A stretch of DNA of 64,000 bases. Source: Calvatia gigantea. Taxonomy: Eukaryota > Basidiomycota > Agaricomycetes > Agaricales > Lycoperdaceae. Made by a program: the position numbers and the translations under genes. How positions within the stretch are numbered: position 1 is the first letter of the stretch; every line of letters starts with the position of its first letter. The DNA is taken from positions 2,294,001 to 2,358,000 of the forward strand of contig JACAAK010000002.1 of NCBI GenBank assembly GCA_025093985.1, read 5' to 3'. Of the stretch, positions 44,415 to 55,824 are shown piece after piece. A model generated the notes under the pieces. The model ran no database searches. It had not been told where the DNA came from and saw only the letters and a list, made by a program, of their open reading frames with translations.

Positions 44415-45721
44415 ATGCCTGCCTCCTAATCTAACTGTATTGCTATCGACTCTCTCGTCCACCCCACACCCACCAGAATCTCCTCTCTCCCATTCCCCAA
44501 ACCAGACAACAGCCGAGCACTTGCTCCCCAAGGAACCCACTATAACCTCACAAAGATGCCGTCCCCAGCACAAGGCCTCCTTGAAGCCCTGCTCAAGAAT
44601 GTTGATAAAGCAACCAACAGTGAAATTGAGAACATCACCTGTCCAAAACAAATGACTAGTCATAAACTGACACATTACCCTTGCCACCACATACATCACC
44701 TTCACTGACATGTATGCAGGGTTTACCAACACATTCTCCTCCACCAACCAGCATATCCCTGCCATCTTCCGAGCCCTAGGCCAATCTACCCTCACCCCCA
44801 GCAAACAAGATCAGGGTCCAAGGACTTCAAAGCCGAATTGACTTAGGCCTCAAAGTCTTCAATCATCTCGACATTGCCAACATCTTCCTCAAGCTTGCAG
44901 ACGTAGCCATGAAGTTACTTGGAAGAAATAAAACAAACGAAAACCCCAATATCAATACCCTGGTTAACAGAATTCACATCACACTCTCTGAACTGTACAA
45001 CACAGTTAATCCCTCTCTACTATCTCGCACTGACACCCCCATGGATGAAGAAGTCACAGTCTCCATGAAGGAGGAAGTCAATGCCCTCCGCCACTTCATA
45101 AAAACCATCACTGTTATGAGTTTCCACCGATCATAATGAGTTCCATGCTATTCTGCATTCCCAACTACCCGCGTACCTGTTTCAGTTATTCTAGTCCAGC
45201 GTTCTCCGAGATATGACTCGTACCAACTACTACACCTTAGCTGGACATTTCATGTAGTAACTCCATCCGTTCAACTGGATGACCTTAGACATATTTAAGC
45301 GTACATACACCCTGTTGTATTTGGTACGCTTAACCATCTTCTGTTCCCTCTCCCTTACTCGCCCTCAAGACTTAGCCAGAGTTGCAACCTGAGGTCTAAA
45401 CCGACTAAGGCCGTAACAATCACTCCACCACAACTCGCATCGGTTTTTCTTCCACCCACAAGATTCCACACTGTACTACCAGGGCAAGAGAAAGACCAAC
45501 ATTACTGGAAATCGATAGTCAAGAGTTACTAGGACAGCTTTACCACCACCTGAGTTCCCCTTCAACTGGCGTCCCAGTCCCTATCCGTCAAGATGGTTCA
45601 CAGTCACTTGCCTGTTTTCTTCATGAAATCAAACAATGGAAAATTCCTTATCACATCCACCAAGAAAGTACTTGCCACCACCATAGTAAATGGAGACTTT
45701 GATGAGCTTCCTGAGGCATGA
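44415..45721 (+). pseudogene. Accessory ORF downstream of integrase, family 2 copy C
   Basis: Homologue of the copy D accessory ORF at 13238-14230. It starts at ATG 44415 right after the chromodomain TAA and ends TGA at 45719-45721 next to the purine tract and 3' LTR. It is broken by stops, frame changes and a solo LTR (45112-45418). Conserved segments: LLEALLKNVDKATNSEIENI, MKLLGRNKTNENPNINTLV, and NGDFDELPEA at the end. No known domain is recognised. Confidence 0.6.
45112..45418 (+). repeat. Solo LTR (307 bp) inside the accessory ORF of copy C
   Basis: It starts TGTTATGAG and ends CCGTAACA, with 5-bp target duplication ATCAC at 45107-45111 and 45419-45423. It is related to, but diverged from, the family 2 LTR (it shares the end with ACTCGCCCTCAAGACTTAGC), so it comes from a sister subfamily. 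Confidence 0.92.
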
Positions 45722-45739
45722 AGCCTGAGTGAAGGGTAT

Positions 45740-46043
45740 TGTTGTGAACTTTCAACTATTCCTGTCCAATCCATACTTGTCTACATTTCACCTCTATATT
45801 GTGCCTGTTTCATCTATTCTAGCCTAACAATCTCTGAGCATTGACTCATAGTACTACCACACCATTATCATCGGACTGTTTCATGTAGTACCTCCATCCT
45901 ATTCAACTGGATGCCCACTGTATTTAAGCGTACATACACACTCCTGTATTCAGTATACTTAACCACTTAGTTCTCTCCCCTTACTCACCCTCAAGTCTTA
46001 GCCTAAGTTGCAACCTAAGGTTACTCAGACTAAGGTCGTAACA
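45740..46043 (+). repeat. 3' LTR of copy C (304 bp)
   Basis: TGTTGTGAAC to GGTCGTAACA, directly after GAAGGGTAT, the decayed polypurine tract. It matches the LTR of copy D and the truncated 5' LTR at 39401. Confidence 0.93.
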
Positions 46044-47017
46044 ATGACCAGCATCAATGACTTCCTCAAGTGACACTGCCTGACCTTACTCCTACACTCC
46101 CTCTTGTGCTACATTCCCCTCCCCAGTGCCATTGGGGACTGCAGACCCATTCAGTGATGACAATGACAATAACATGGCCATAAGTGTTGTACCAGCACCA
46201 ATTGCCACCAATCCCTCTGGGAACTCCACTGACCATGAAATATCAGTGGAGTTGTTAGGCTATAGGGAGTATGCTCCCTCCATGGTGGCCTTGGCAGGTG
46301 ATGAAGAACACCTCGCTGTGGATGTCAATGGTGCTGCCAAATCCCTGCACAACCTGTCCCACTGGTTTAGGCAGGTACATGTTATGCCACTTGGTGTAGA
46401 ATCTACTATAGTGGTACTGGGTGCCACACTTGCATTCATACAGTCCCTGTCCAACAATGGCTGGCTGTATTGTTCTCCAACTGGTCAATCTAATCTGAGC
46501 TGGCTCAGTGGTCATGCCCTGGCCAACATAGCTACTTGCTATGCCCATCCCCTCATTCCTGTGAGGGGGGCTACTCCCCTACCCTGGCCTTCTGGCTTGG
46601 GTGGTAATAATACAGACATAGGAGGCTCGATGCCTAGGTCAGGGAGACCAAAGCCAGCTAGAGATCCCAAGCCCGCACTCCCATTTCAACCTGTCCACTC
46701 TGCTTGTTGTGAGAGGGACCTGGTCGAGTTGATTCATAAAAATGCAGAGATAAAGTGTATCACCCTGCAGAAGCAACAGAAGACTGTACAGATCCAACTG
46801 GGTCCTGTCCAGCCTCTGAACATTACTAAGAAGTCTAAGGCAGTGCTATCCTTGTATGTGCAGACTGTTGCTGCTTCTGGTAAGGACAAGAAGGCCCAAG
46901 TCCTGGTAGTTATGGCTGTGCACATCACCTAGTCCTTCCCCGAGTTCAAACCCAAGTGTGTTGTTGTGATGGCATGTGAGGCCAAACCTACAGTGCATGG
47001 CAAGCCTAAGTGCCCTG
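46044..47017 (+). pseudogene. LINE copy L5, 5' region and ORF1 N-terminal half
   Basis: 46126-47017 encodes about 300 residues homologous to ORF1 of LINE F (YAPSMVALAGDEEHLAVDV, NNGWLYCSPTGQSNLSWL). The start codon of F is GTG here, and a TAG occurs at about 46930. ORF1 stops abruptly at 47017 at an LTR; its zinc-knuckle end is missing. The 46044-46125 stretch is LINE 5' UTR. Confidence 0.85.
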
Positions 47018-47358
47018 TGTTGAAGGGAGTGCATAGGGGAATGTCTGGTGGTCCTAACACCAAAGAAACAACACAACTTGATAGGGAGAATCTTAAGAAA
47101 AACACATTTTATTGAACACTAGTCCTGTGGACTGTTGTAAGAGGCTAAAGAGCCAGAAAGTATCCACAGGTGTTCTAACTAAGTCCAACCATCATGTGAC
47201 CAAGTCACATGATCACAAAAGCATTCATTGTGGCTCTAAGTCCACATTTCTATGTACAAGTCCATATCTCCTTGGACAACTCCACAAGTGTCCTACCAAA
47301 CCTTGGAGCCCTGACTCAGGAGAGTCCATCTAATACTGTCTGGAGCACTCCTGACACA
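47018..47358 (-). repeat. Probable Copia-type LTR (341 bp)
   Basis: On the minus strand it starts TGTGTCAGGAGTGC right after a run of six G, which looks like a polypurine tract, and ends CTTCAACA. It contains AATAAA. A 37-bp remnant of internal sequence follows on the right (47359-47395). CCCTG occurs on both outer sides (47013-47017 and 47396-47400), possibly a target duplication. No second copy exists here to confirm the limits. Confidence 0.5.
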
Positions 47359-47395
47359 CCCCCCTGATCCAGACAATCCTTAATGAGTGAGACTG

Positions 47396-48360
47396 GCCCT
47401 GAGTATTCTGGATCTGCTAAGCTGCATGCCTGTTCTATTGGCCTTATATCTCTTGCTGTTCACAAGAAGACTAAGGGCTTTTTACTCCAGGCTGATGCCA
47501 ACCTGGTAAATCTCATCGAAGAATTTGAGCCCATGGCTTCAATTAACTGACCTGGATACTGCCTCATGGATTGCTACCCTGACCAGGTGTCATTCATGGA
47601 GGTGAAACTTACTGCGAAGGGTAATACTGATCCTGTGCACATGTATGCTCTTGATGCACACCTTAGGAAGTGTAGGGAGGACTTCAGGATTGTCCATATG
47701 GTAATGAATGTGAGTCTGCCACTGCATGGCAAGTTCCAGGCAGTTTCTTCTGCTTATGTTTACCGCCAATGTGAGTGCCTCAGAGAGATCACTCATGTGG
47801 CTGGCTGAGTTACAGCACCTGATGCTGAGCTCATGGCTATTGTGCTTGGCGTTCATTTTGCCCTTAAGCAGGATGATATCAGGCTTATTCATGTCTTTAC
47901 TGACTCTATTGCATCAGCAAAGCTTGCAGTTGACCTGTCCATGCACTCTGGGCAGATGCTGTCCCAGGGGATGTGTATGGCACTGAAGCAATGGCTCTCT
48001 GGGAACCCTCAGAGATGCATTGAATTTCTCGCTGTCCTTTCCTCCGAAAAGTAAAAGTTTCACCATGCTGTTCACCAGCATGTTACCTCATTTCCTCAGG
48101 TCGCTTACAGCCTGAGGCCTTTTACCTCCATTGCCCACTTCTGTAAAGAGGCAGTCAATAATGTTTGAAAGGAATAGCACCAGCTGTACTCTACCCCCTC
48201 TTATAAGAGACACAGTAACATGGATTTGTCCTCCAGGGTAGATCCACACTTTCTGGATAAGCTGACCTACCTTCACAGTGGGCCCTGGCTGCCCCATGTT
48301 AGTGGCTCTAACTCGCTTTGTGTGAGGGCCATACATGCTGTTATAGGTCATGCCCCAATA
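47396..48360 (+). pseudogene. LINE L5 ORF2, RNase H and C-terminal part (broken)
   Basis: It begins with PEYSGSAKLHA and continues through the RNase H-like domain (ELMAIVLGVHFALKQD, VFTDSIASAKLA) to GHAPIG. Stops occur near 47548, 47806, 48052 and 48166. It breaks off before the Cys/His motif. Confidence 0.82.
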
Positions 48361-48724
48361 GGATGATCCACTCCCTGCACTTCTGTGGCAGGAGTGGGTT
48401 GACTTCTCAGACAAGGAACTGGTGGACACACTGTCTGCCTGTTCCAAGGTCTCTGCTCCAGGCCCCAACCACGTTACGTGGTAGATGCTCAAACAGATCG
48501 TGCTTGGGGATGCCCTGCCAGTCTTCGTACATTTAGCTAGTGCCTATATTTGCCTAGATTGCTGGCTGGAGTATTTTAAAGAATCTATGTCAGTTATTAT
48601 CCCTAAGCTAGGTAAGCCTGCGTACTCTACACCCAAGGCCTTTAGGCCTATTGTCCTTCTCAACACACTGGGTAAGCTGTTTGAGAAAATGATCGTGACG
48701 AGGCTCCAGTTTGATTGGTCTTTC
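48361..48724 (+). pseudogene. LINE L5 ORF2, start of the RT (out of order)
   Basis: ORF2 sequence upstream of and including the first RT block (FLDKELVDTLSACSKVSAPG equivalent, STPKAFRPIVLLNTLGKLFEKM). It lies 3' of the RNase H fragment although it should be 5' of it. It ends where the tail of LINE F begins. Confidence 0.82.
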
Positions 48725-49474
48725 ATTTTTTTATTTTTTTATTTTTTTATTTTTAATTCATGGCTTGCACCAATTTATAACATGGTGCCTGATCGCAGTC
48801 CACATGTAGCCAAGTACAAAGCCCCAACTACAAAGTTCAATGAGTTAGGAGTAATCTACTGTTCAGAGGCAACCCAATCCAACCCAAGTGCTAATCCAGA
48901 CCAGACCAGACCACCCCCTACTTGCTAAATTCACCGGTTGCCCAAAATGCCCATCATATTGAAGAAGACCCAGTTGCCCAGGTCTTGTGGTGTACACCCA
49001 GTAACACACCACGGCTGAGTGGAGCTTAGCTGTGATGTCCTGGTCATCCCACAAGTGGCGAGCCCAGTGGCAACAGCAGCCGAGCACCCAAGAGGGGATA
49101 GGTATAGTCAGAAGAGCCAGCGCAAGGACCCCCTGCTTGGAGCCACTTTACCCCCAACTTCCCAGATGAAAGGGTATCAGCCCAGTCCCGATCCAGAACA
49201 ACCCAGAGGACAGGGTAGTAACTCGAAGTGCTACCTAGACAGCACCCAAGAAAACAGCATAGCAGAACGAACCCGCACCACCACCTGGGGACCCCACCCC
49301 CATTTAATTTATGCCTTTGCCCCCTGTAAAGCCCCTAACCAGGCCTGGGAAAGGAGCACCACCAGCCAAGGCTGGAAGCACCCCCCAGGGACCCCACCCC
49401 TGTTGCCTTATGACTTCTCCACCCAGTAGGCCAGAAGACCAGCGATCCTGCAGGAACCCCCCATGTGCACCAGC
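48725..49474 (-). repeat. LINE F 3' UTR and A-rich tail
   Basis: The tail at 48725-48757 is built of repeated T7A units on the plus strand (A7T on the LINE strand), while other copies have plain poly(A). It is followed by the shared 3' UTR block and about 700 bp without coding sequence. Confidence 0.85.
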
Positions 49475-52400
49475 TTAGCCAATCCCAGCGTCATCTGGTC
49501 TGAATGCAAACACCCCAGGGTTCACATTCAGGAAATCAATCAGCTCACGAATGGTCTGAGGAGGTCTGTCAAGCTCCTTCTTGTGGTTAGGACACCTGAT
49601 GAATATGTGGTAGTGCCCCTCAAGAGCGGCGCCACACAAACAGCCAATGCTTTCATTAGGAAAGAATTGTACACAGTACGACCCAATCAGAGCATGACCT
49701 GTGATGGCACGCATGGCCCTTGCACAAAGCGAGTTAGAGCCACTAACATGGAGGAGCCAGGGCCCACCAGAGAGGTAGGTCAGCTTCCCCGGAATAGATG
49801 GATCTGCCCCAGAAGCAAGATCCATGTTACTATGCCCCTTGTATGAAGAGGTAGAGTACAGTTGGCACCATGACTCCAGAACATCATTGACCACCTCCTT
49901 ATGTAGGCAGGCAATAGAAGTGAATGGCCTCGGGCCATAAGCGACCTGAGGGAACGAGGTGACATGCCAGTGGACAGTATGGTGGAACTCCCACTTCTCA
50001 GAAGAAGGGACAGCAAGGAATTCAATGTGCCTCAGGGGATCCCCAGAGAGCCACTGCTTAAGCGCTACACACACTCCCTGGGACAGCATCTGCCTGGAGT
50101 GCATGGATGGATCAACTGTGAGCTTCGCTGATGCAATAGAATCAGTGAAGACACATATGAGCCTGACGTCATCCTACTTGAGAGCAAAATGAATGCCAAG
50201 TGCAATGGCCATGAGCTCAGCATCAGGTGCTATAACATGGCCTGCCACACAAGTAATCTCCTAGAGACACTCGCATTGGCGATAGACATGGGCAGATGAA
50301 ACTGCCTGGAACTTGCCATGAAGTGGAAGACTCATGTCTGTTGCCATATGGACAATCCCGAAGTCCTCTCTGCACTCCCTAAGGCACATGTTGAGAGCAT
50401 ACATATGCTCAGGGTCAGTATCACCCTCTGCATTGAGTTTCACCTCCATGAACGACACCTGGTCAGGGTGGCAGTCCATCAGGCGATATCTGGGCCGATT
50501 AATTGAAGCCATAGGCTTAAACTCCTCGACGAGGTTCACCAGGTTGATATCAGCCTGGATTAGGGAGCCTTTAGTCTTCTTGCAAATAGCAGGAGACATA
50601 AGACCAATGGAGTGGGCATGCAGCTTAGCAGACCCAGAATACTCAGGGCTCATGAGAGCCCTAAGGGGGTGATTAGGCGACAGGGTCTTAATCCTGTAAT
50701 CTGACCTAGTAGCAAGCTTCTGTATATGAAGCTGGATAGGTATGAGACCTGCAAAGGACTCTGCAGCCCCAGTAGGAGCAGTCTGGAATGCACCTGTAAT
50801 CCACAGGGCTGCCCATCTCTGTATGACAGTAAGGCTCTTAAGGGCCGCCTTGCAGTGGGACCCTTTGAAGAACCAGAGTTTGAAGCCATATGTTGCAATG
50901 GGGACAACACATGACCGATAAAGGAGGCACTTCTGCATAGTGTCACAACCCGTACACACGCTCACCCGCTTCACCCGCTCTTACCCAGACTATACTTTAT
51001 ATTTTATTTACCATTCACTCTCACCCGCTCTCCCCCGTCTCCCCCGCTCTCCATTCTTACTATTATGTCTGATGTTAATTTCCGATTATCCTCCTTGTAC
51101 ATTTCTCCAGTTGTCATACCTACTCCCGTTTCCCTTGCAATCCCTTTTACCATTCATATCGTTCCTGTTTCACCTTATTCCTTTTAGCTAGTTGCATTCC
51201 CGGTGTTTTTATCTAGCGGCCATACCTGGCCCGCACCTGAAGTCGTAGTAGTCTCCTTTTGTAGAACCACACTTCCTCGCATATATAAACTGTAGCTACT
51301 TCGCCTGTAATCCTCAGTCTGAAATCTACTTAGCGACATGCTACTTCTATCTTACCTCTGTCTCTGTCTCTGTCTCCGCCTCTGACTCTGCCCTCATCCC
51401 TTATTCTGAAGTTAGGACCACCCGTCGGCAGGAGGGTGCAACACATACGTTGAAGCCACAGTCCTCCCGAGTTCGCCCACTTCGTCCATCTTCGTCCGCA
51501 TCCACACATCATTCTGGGCATCTAGACTCCAGTCGTCTCACCTGCATGACCTGCGCTTAACACATAGGTCACAAGCCCCTCGTAGAGTTACCAAGCATCT
51601 TCATGGCTTTTACCATAGAAAGAGCTTTGGTAGAGTAATAACGAACATGCTCCTTAAACATAAGGGCACGGTTGAAATAGAAACCCAAATACCTCCAATA
51701 GGGCTTGGGCCGAAGCAGCGTATCACCAGTGAACAGGGCAAAGCCCAAGTCAATCAGCGGATTGTCATTCCCATGCTTACAGGAGAAGTGAAATACCTTG
51801 GACTTGTCGTGTTCAAGTACCAAGGTGAAACACTCAAAGAGCCTGAATATAATACCATATGCTTCCTTAAGAGCCACAAGGTTAGAACCCCAGTCCTTAG
51901 ACTGGACAATGATAGTACCATCATTAACATATGACAGAAGAGTTGTCCCTAGACGTGATACCTCCCTGTCGAAAAGCCACATTAGTGGAGCTATGTATAA
52001 GGCTGAGAGGATGGGGGAGAGGGCAGAACCCTGCCCTACCCCCACGTCTGATGGAAATAGCTCAGACTTGAAAGAATCCTAGCAGTACTGGGTTTTCTGT
52101 CCTACCAAGTAGTGCGCAAAGAACTCGACCAACTCAGGGGCGAATCCTTGCTTGCAGAGTACTGCCACCAGCATGTCATGGTGCAATGAAGGAAAGAACT
52201 GTGCTATGTCAAATGCCACAATGCTAGTCCTGAGGCCCTTAGCCCAACCCGCTCTTACAATGTGGGTTAGCATTAGGCCAGCATCTTCAGTGGACCTCTG
52301 GATCACACCTCCGAGCTGATTAGGGTGAAAGACCCCAAATTTGACAGAGTCAAACTGGAGCCTAGTCGCGATCATTTTCTCAAACAGCTTACCCAGTGTG

Positions 52401-54004
52401 TTGAGAAGGACAATGGGCCTAAAGGCCTTGGGCGTAGAGTATGCAGGCTTACCCAGCTTAGGGATAATAACCAACATAGATTCTTTAAAATACTCTGGCC
52501 AGCAGCCTAGGTGAATACAGGCACTAGCTAGACATACGAAGATCAGCAGGGCATCCCCAAGCACGATCTGTTTAAGCATCCTCCATGTAACGTGGTCGGG
52601 GCCTGGAGCAGAGACTTTGGAGCAGGCAGACAGTGTGTCCACCAGCTCCTTGTCCAAGAAGTCAACCCACTCCTGCCGCGGAAGCGCAGGGAGCAGATCA
52701 ATAACAGGGGTATCACACTCGTGCCCAGAGGTGGAGTTGTAGATACTGTGAAGGGCCTCCCACAGGAAGTCCATAGTGTGACAAGGCTCCCCCTGGTAGG
52801 AGATAGCCTCGCACATGGGCAACTTATGCGCTTTGACCCATTCCATAAGGTCCCAAGGGCACTTGTTAGTCTCAGCAATCTCCTCGATCTTCTCATCGAA
52901 GAATTTGCGCTTCTTAGACACCACAATGCATCGAAATGCCTTCCAGTTCCCAGGGTCTGAGGAGTCCCTGTGGGCCCAAAGGGCGATATTGCAATCCTCA
53001 TCCCACCATGGCTGAAATTTTGCAGATATGTGCACCTCCACAGTGTGACGATGCCATGCTGCAGAGAACACTGACCCAATAGCTAATGCCAGGACATTAA
53101 CATCCCATGCTGAATCGAGGGAATGGTCCCAAAGGCCATACATCCCTTCTCTGATCTCATCCAGAAACTGCAATTCCACAGTGGCTGCCAAGTTCTTGAG
53201 AAATGCCCTCCTAACATTTGTGATGTCCTCAAGGTGGATAGGGATCATGACAGACAGCAGATGATGGTCCGATGGGCCTGTAAGATCTGATCTGATCTTG
53301 GGGTGCACTATGTGCCACCTGAGATCGGAAATAAAGATCAGATCAATCACCAATTGGCACTTGGTCAGATCTTGAGGTACATGTGTAGAAGTCCTGGAAT
53401 CTGGTAACCAGATCTCAAGGCCGAGGTCGTTGGCAGCCTCAATAAGCTGCTGGGCGGGTCGGTGGTGATGCGGAACATTATCATCCCACTCATGCGAGTG
53501 GCAGTTAAAATCGCCTCCCATATAGTGTATCTGGGGTAACGAATCACACTTCTCATAAAGAAGCCCGATCGCAGTGTGCTCATTGTCAGAATAAACATTC
53601 ATGAAATAGTGTTCGCAACCGTGATTGAAAATGGTAATAACCATCACATCCCGGTGGTCAATGAGGTCCCACCTTAGTGAGGGCCTCAGCCTCTTGATCT
53701 GTGTGTGGACATACATCATAACATGTGGTCGATCTCGTTCCTCCACAGAGGAGGCCGGCCTCACCATATACAGCCACTCAGGGTGCTTAGGTGCTCTGAT
53801 GACAGGCTCACCCTTGGCATCAAGCATTGAGGGGGCAGATCTAATTGCTCACCAGGGAGGTTCCTGGACGAACACAATGTCGAAGTTATCTTTCTCAGAT
53901 TCTAGCAGTGTGTCCAATAGAGCATAGTTTTTAGCTATGTTAAAGAACAATATATATAATCTACCCTTCACGAAATGCTTCAACTCGTCAGGTTCAGGGT
54001 TCAT
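49475..54004 (-). pseudogene. LINE F ORF2: endonuclease, RT, RNase H, Cys/His domain
   Basis: From ATG 54004 to TGA 49475. Without the solo LTR and one 5-bp duplication it is 3903 nt, exactly 1301 codons. Domains: AP-type endonuclease (HYMGGDFNCHSHEWD, LTGPSDHHLL) in about the first 230 residues; RT with FRPIVLLNTLGKLFEKM, AFDIAQFFPSLHHD and GVGQGSALSPILSALY; RNase H (AIALGIHFAL, VFTDSIASAKL); then CLCGAALEGHYHIFIRC. Stops lie near 53845, 52079, 50262 and 50178. The RT box reads YVND at about 51930, so a catalytic Asp is lost. The ATG overlaps the ORF1 stop. Confidence 0.92.
50941..51562 (+). repeat. Solo LTR of Gypsy family 1 in LINE F ORF2 (622 bp)
   Basis: TGTCACAACC to CGCTTAACA with target duplication CATAG at 50936-50940 and 51563-51567. 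Removing it restores the ORF2 frame. It is the cleanest full copy of this LTR and keeps more CpG than those of copies A and B. TATATAAA lies at 51282-51289. Confidence 0.97.
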
Positions 54005-55824
54005 TGCACGGATGCTGAATTGTTGTCAGCAGATTGTGACGCTATCCTAGACAGACAGCGTTCACTCACCTTTCTATAGTGCTCTTTGATCCACTTGGCC
54101 TCATACTGGTAGCGCCAAAGCTGGCACAAATGGGAGTCAGTGTGGTGCTCACCACTGCAGTTAAGACACTTAAACTTGTGGGGACAAGGTTGTCCCTCCG
54201 GGGTAGCCTTGTTGAGATCCTTGGGATGACAACAGCTGGCGACAGTGTGGTGGTTCTCAGCAGTGTAAGGCCCAGCGCAGATGGGGCATTGGTTTGAATG
54301 AGACCGACAGATAGCAGTGAGGTGGCCCCAGTACCAGCAACACTGACACCAGGGAACCCCGGTATGGGCAGAGGCCTGCTGCACATGGCAGGAGTGTGTT
54401 CCGATTTGGACAGTGCGCCCAACAAGGCACTTCATCCGAGTGCCAGTCTTAGAGTCAGCCAAGTCAAGCCAGGCTGTGCATGTGTCAGAGCTGGCAGAGT
54501 TGCGTGAAATGCGCGGGGTATGGGACAGCATAGCGAAGTCCTCATGATGGGGGAACTTCGAGAGGTGGCCCAGAAGGCATTCGACAGTCATGGCCTTCTG
54601 GTCAAGCTCGTTGATAAACAGGATGTCTACGATCCTGATATAGGATGTGGAGTTGGGAACATGGAGCTGGAGCTTAACGCCCTCAGTGACCGCCTTGTGG
54701 GCCCATTCGTCAATAATGGTGACATCCTTTAGAGTGGGAGCATAGTTGGTGAGCAAAGACCAAGAGTTGGCCATGCTTGATCGGACAGACTCGATCCGGC
54801 AATGGACACGAGTCTGGACAAGACCCCTGTTGATAACTTCAACAAAGTGATTGGTTTGAGGGTGGGGGGAGCCTTCTGGAATGGCCACCACTGTCATGAG
54901 AAGCTGTCAATGGTTGGGACCAGCTGTAACATTGTCAGGATGCTTAGACTTGCCTTGCACTGAGAGTTCTGCTTCACGAGCCATCGCAATGACTCGTTTG
55001 GGCTCAAGCTCTGGGAAGGACTGTGTAACCTGCACAGCCATAACCACAGGGATCTGGGCAGACTTGCCCTTACCAGAGGAAGAGAGCATCTGCGTGTATG
55101 AGGACGGTATCGCCTTTTTCTTCTTGGTGATGTTGAGAGGGTGCACTGGTCCAGGTTGGACCGGGGCACTCCTCTGCTGTTGCTGCAGGGCAAGCTGCTT
55201 CACCTCTGCATTCTTTCAGATTGACTCAACAAGGTCCCATTTGCAATGAGTAGGATGGACAGGTTGAAATAGAGGTGGTGGCACGGGAGCTCTAACCGGC
55301 TTCGATCTGCCAGATCTAAGTGTGGAGCCTCCCATGTCAGTGTCAACATTGCCTGAGCCAGACAGCCGGGGTGGAGGAGTAACTCTCCTGGCTGGCAGGG
55401 GTTGAGCATAGCAAAAGGCAATGTTGGCCACAGTGTGACCCCCGAGCCAACTTGGATTAGATTGACCAGTTGGAGAGTGATCCAACCAGCCATTGTTAGC
55501 CAGGGACTGGACAAATGCCAAGGCAGCACCCAGTACCACTGTGGTAGATTCCGCATTGAGTGGCATAGCATGCACAGACCTGAACCAAGAGGCTAGGTTG
55601 TGCAGGGATTCGGCTGTGCCTTGGACGTCCACAGCGAGGTGTTCTTCATCACTTGCCAATGCCGCTACGGATGGAGCATACTCCATATCGCCAAACAACT
55701 CCACCAACATTCCTCTGCCGGTGGAGCTCCCAGAGGGATCGGTAAGGATCACAGAGGCAGCGGCCCCAGAGGCCACCACCTCATCCTCATCATCAGTGAA
55801 AGGGTCCCCAGTCTCCATTGGCAT
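54001..55824 (-). pseudogene. LINE F ORF1, zinc-knuckle protein (two stops)
   Basis: 608 codons from ATG 55824 to TGA 54001, with in-frame TGA at about 55218 and 54906, both fitting CGA-to-TGA. The N-terminal half is acidic at first, then Pro/Gly-rich; a central segment (LLTNYAPTLKDVTIID to HEDFAMLSH) may be an RNA-binding fold. The last 150 residues hold three Cys/His knuckles (CQCCWYWGHLTAIC, CPICAGPYTAENHHTVASC, CLNCSGEHHTDSHLC). It is probably the RNA-binding partner of ORF2. ORF1 and ORF2 overlap by ATGA. Confidence 0.88.

Larger units (their letters stand above)
39401..46043 (+). mobile_element. Gypsy chromovirus family 2, copy C
   Basis: It contains a 5' LTR lacking its first 31 bp (copy B is inserted there), gag, pol, an accessory ORF holding a related solo LTR, and a 3' LTR (45740-46043). 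All genes are full of stops. It was inserted in the 5' region of a plus-strand LINE (L5); the ATGAC after 46043 is the probable target duplication. Confidence 0.93.

Noticed and set aside
50261..50974. A LINE ORF starting with a Cys-containing leader near 50974
   Set aside because: The first residues come from the inserted LTR; the true ORF2 continues at 51568 on the far side.
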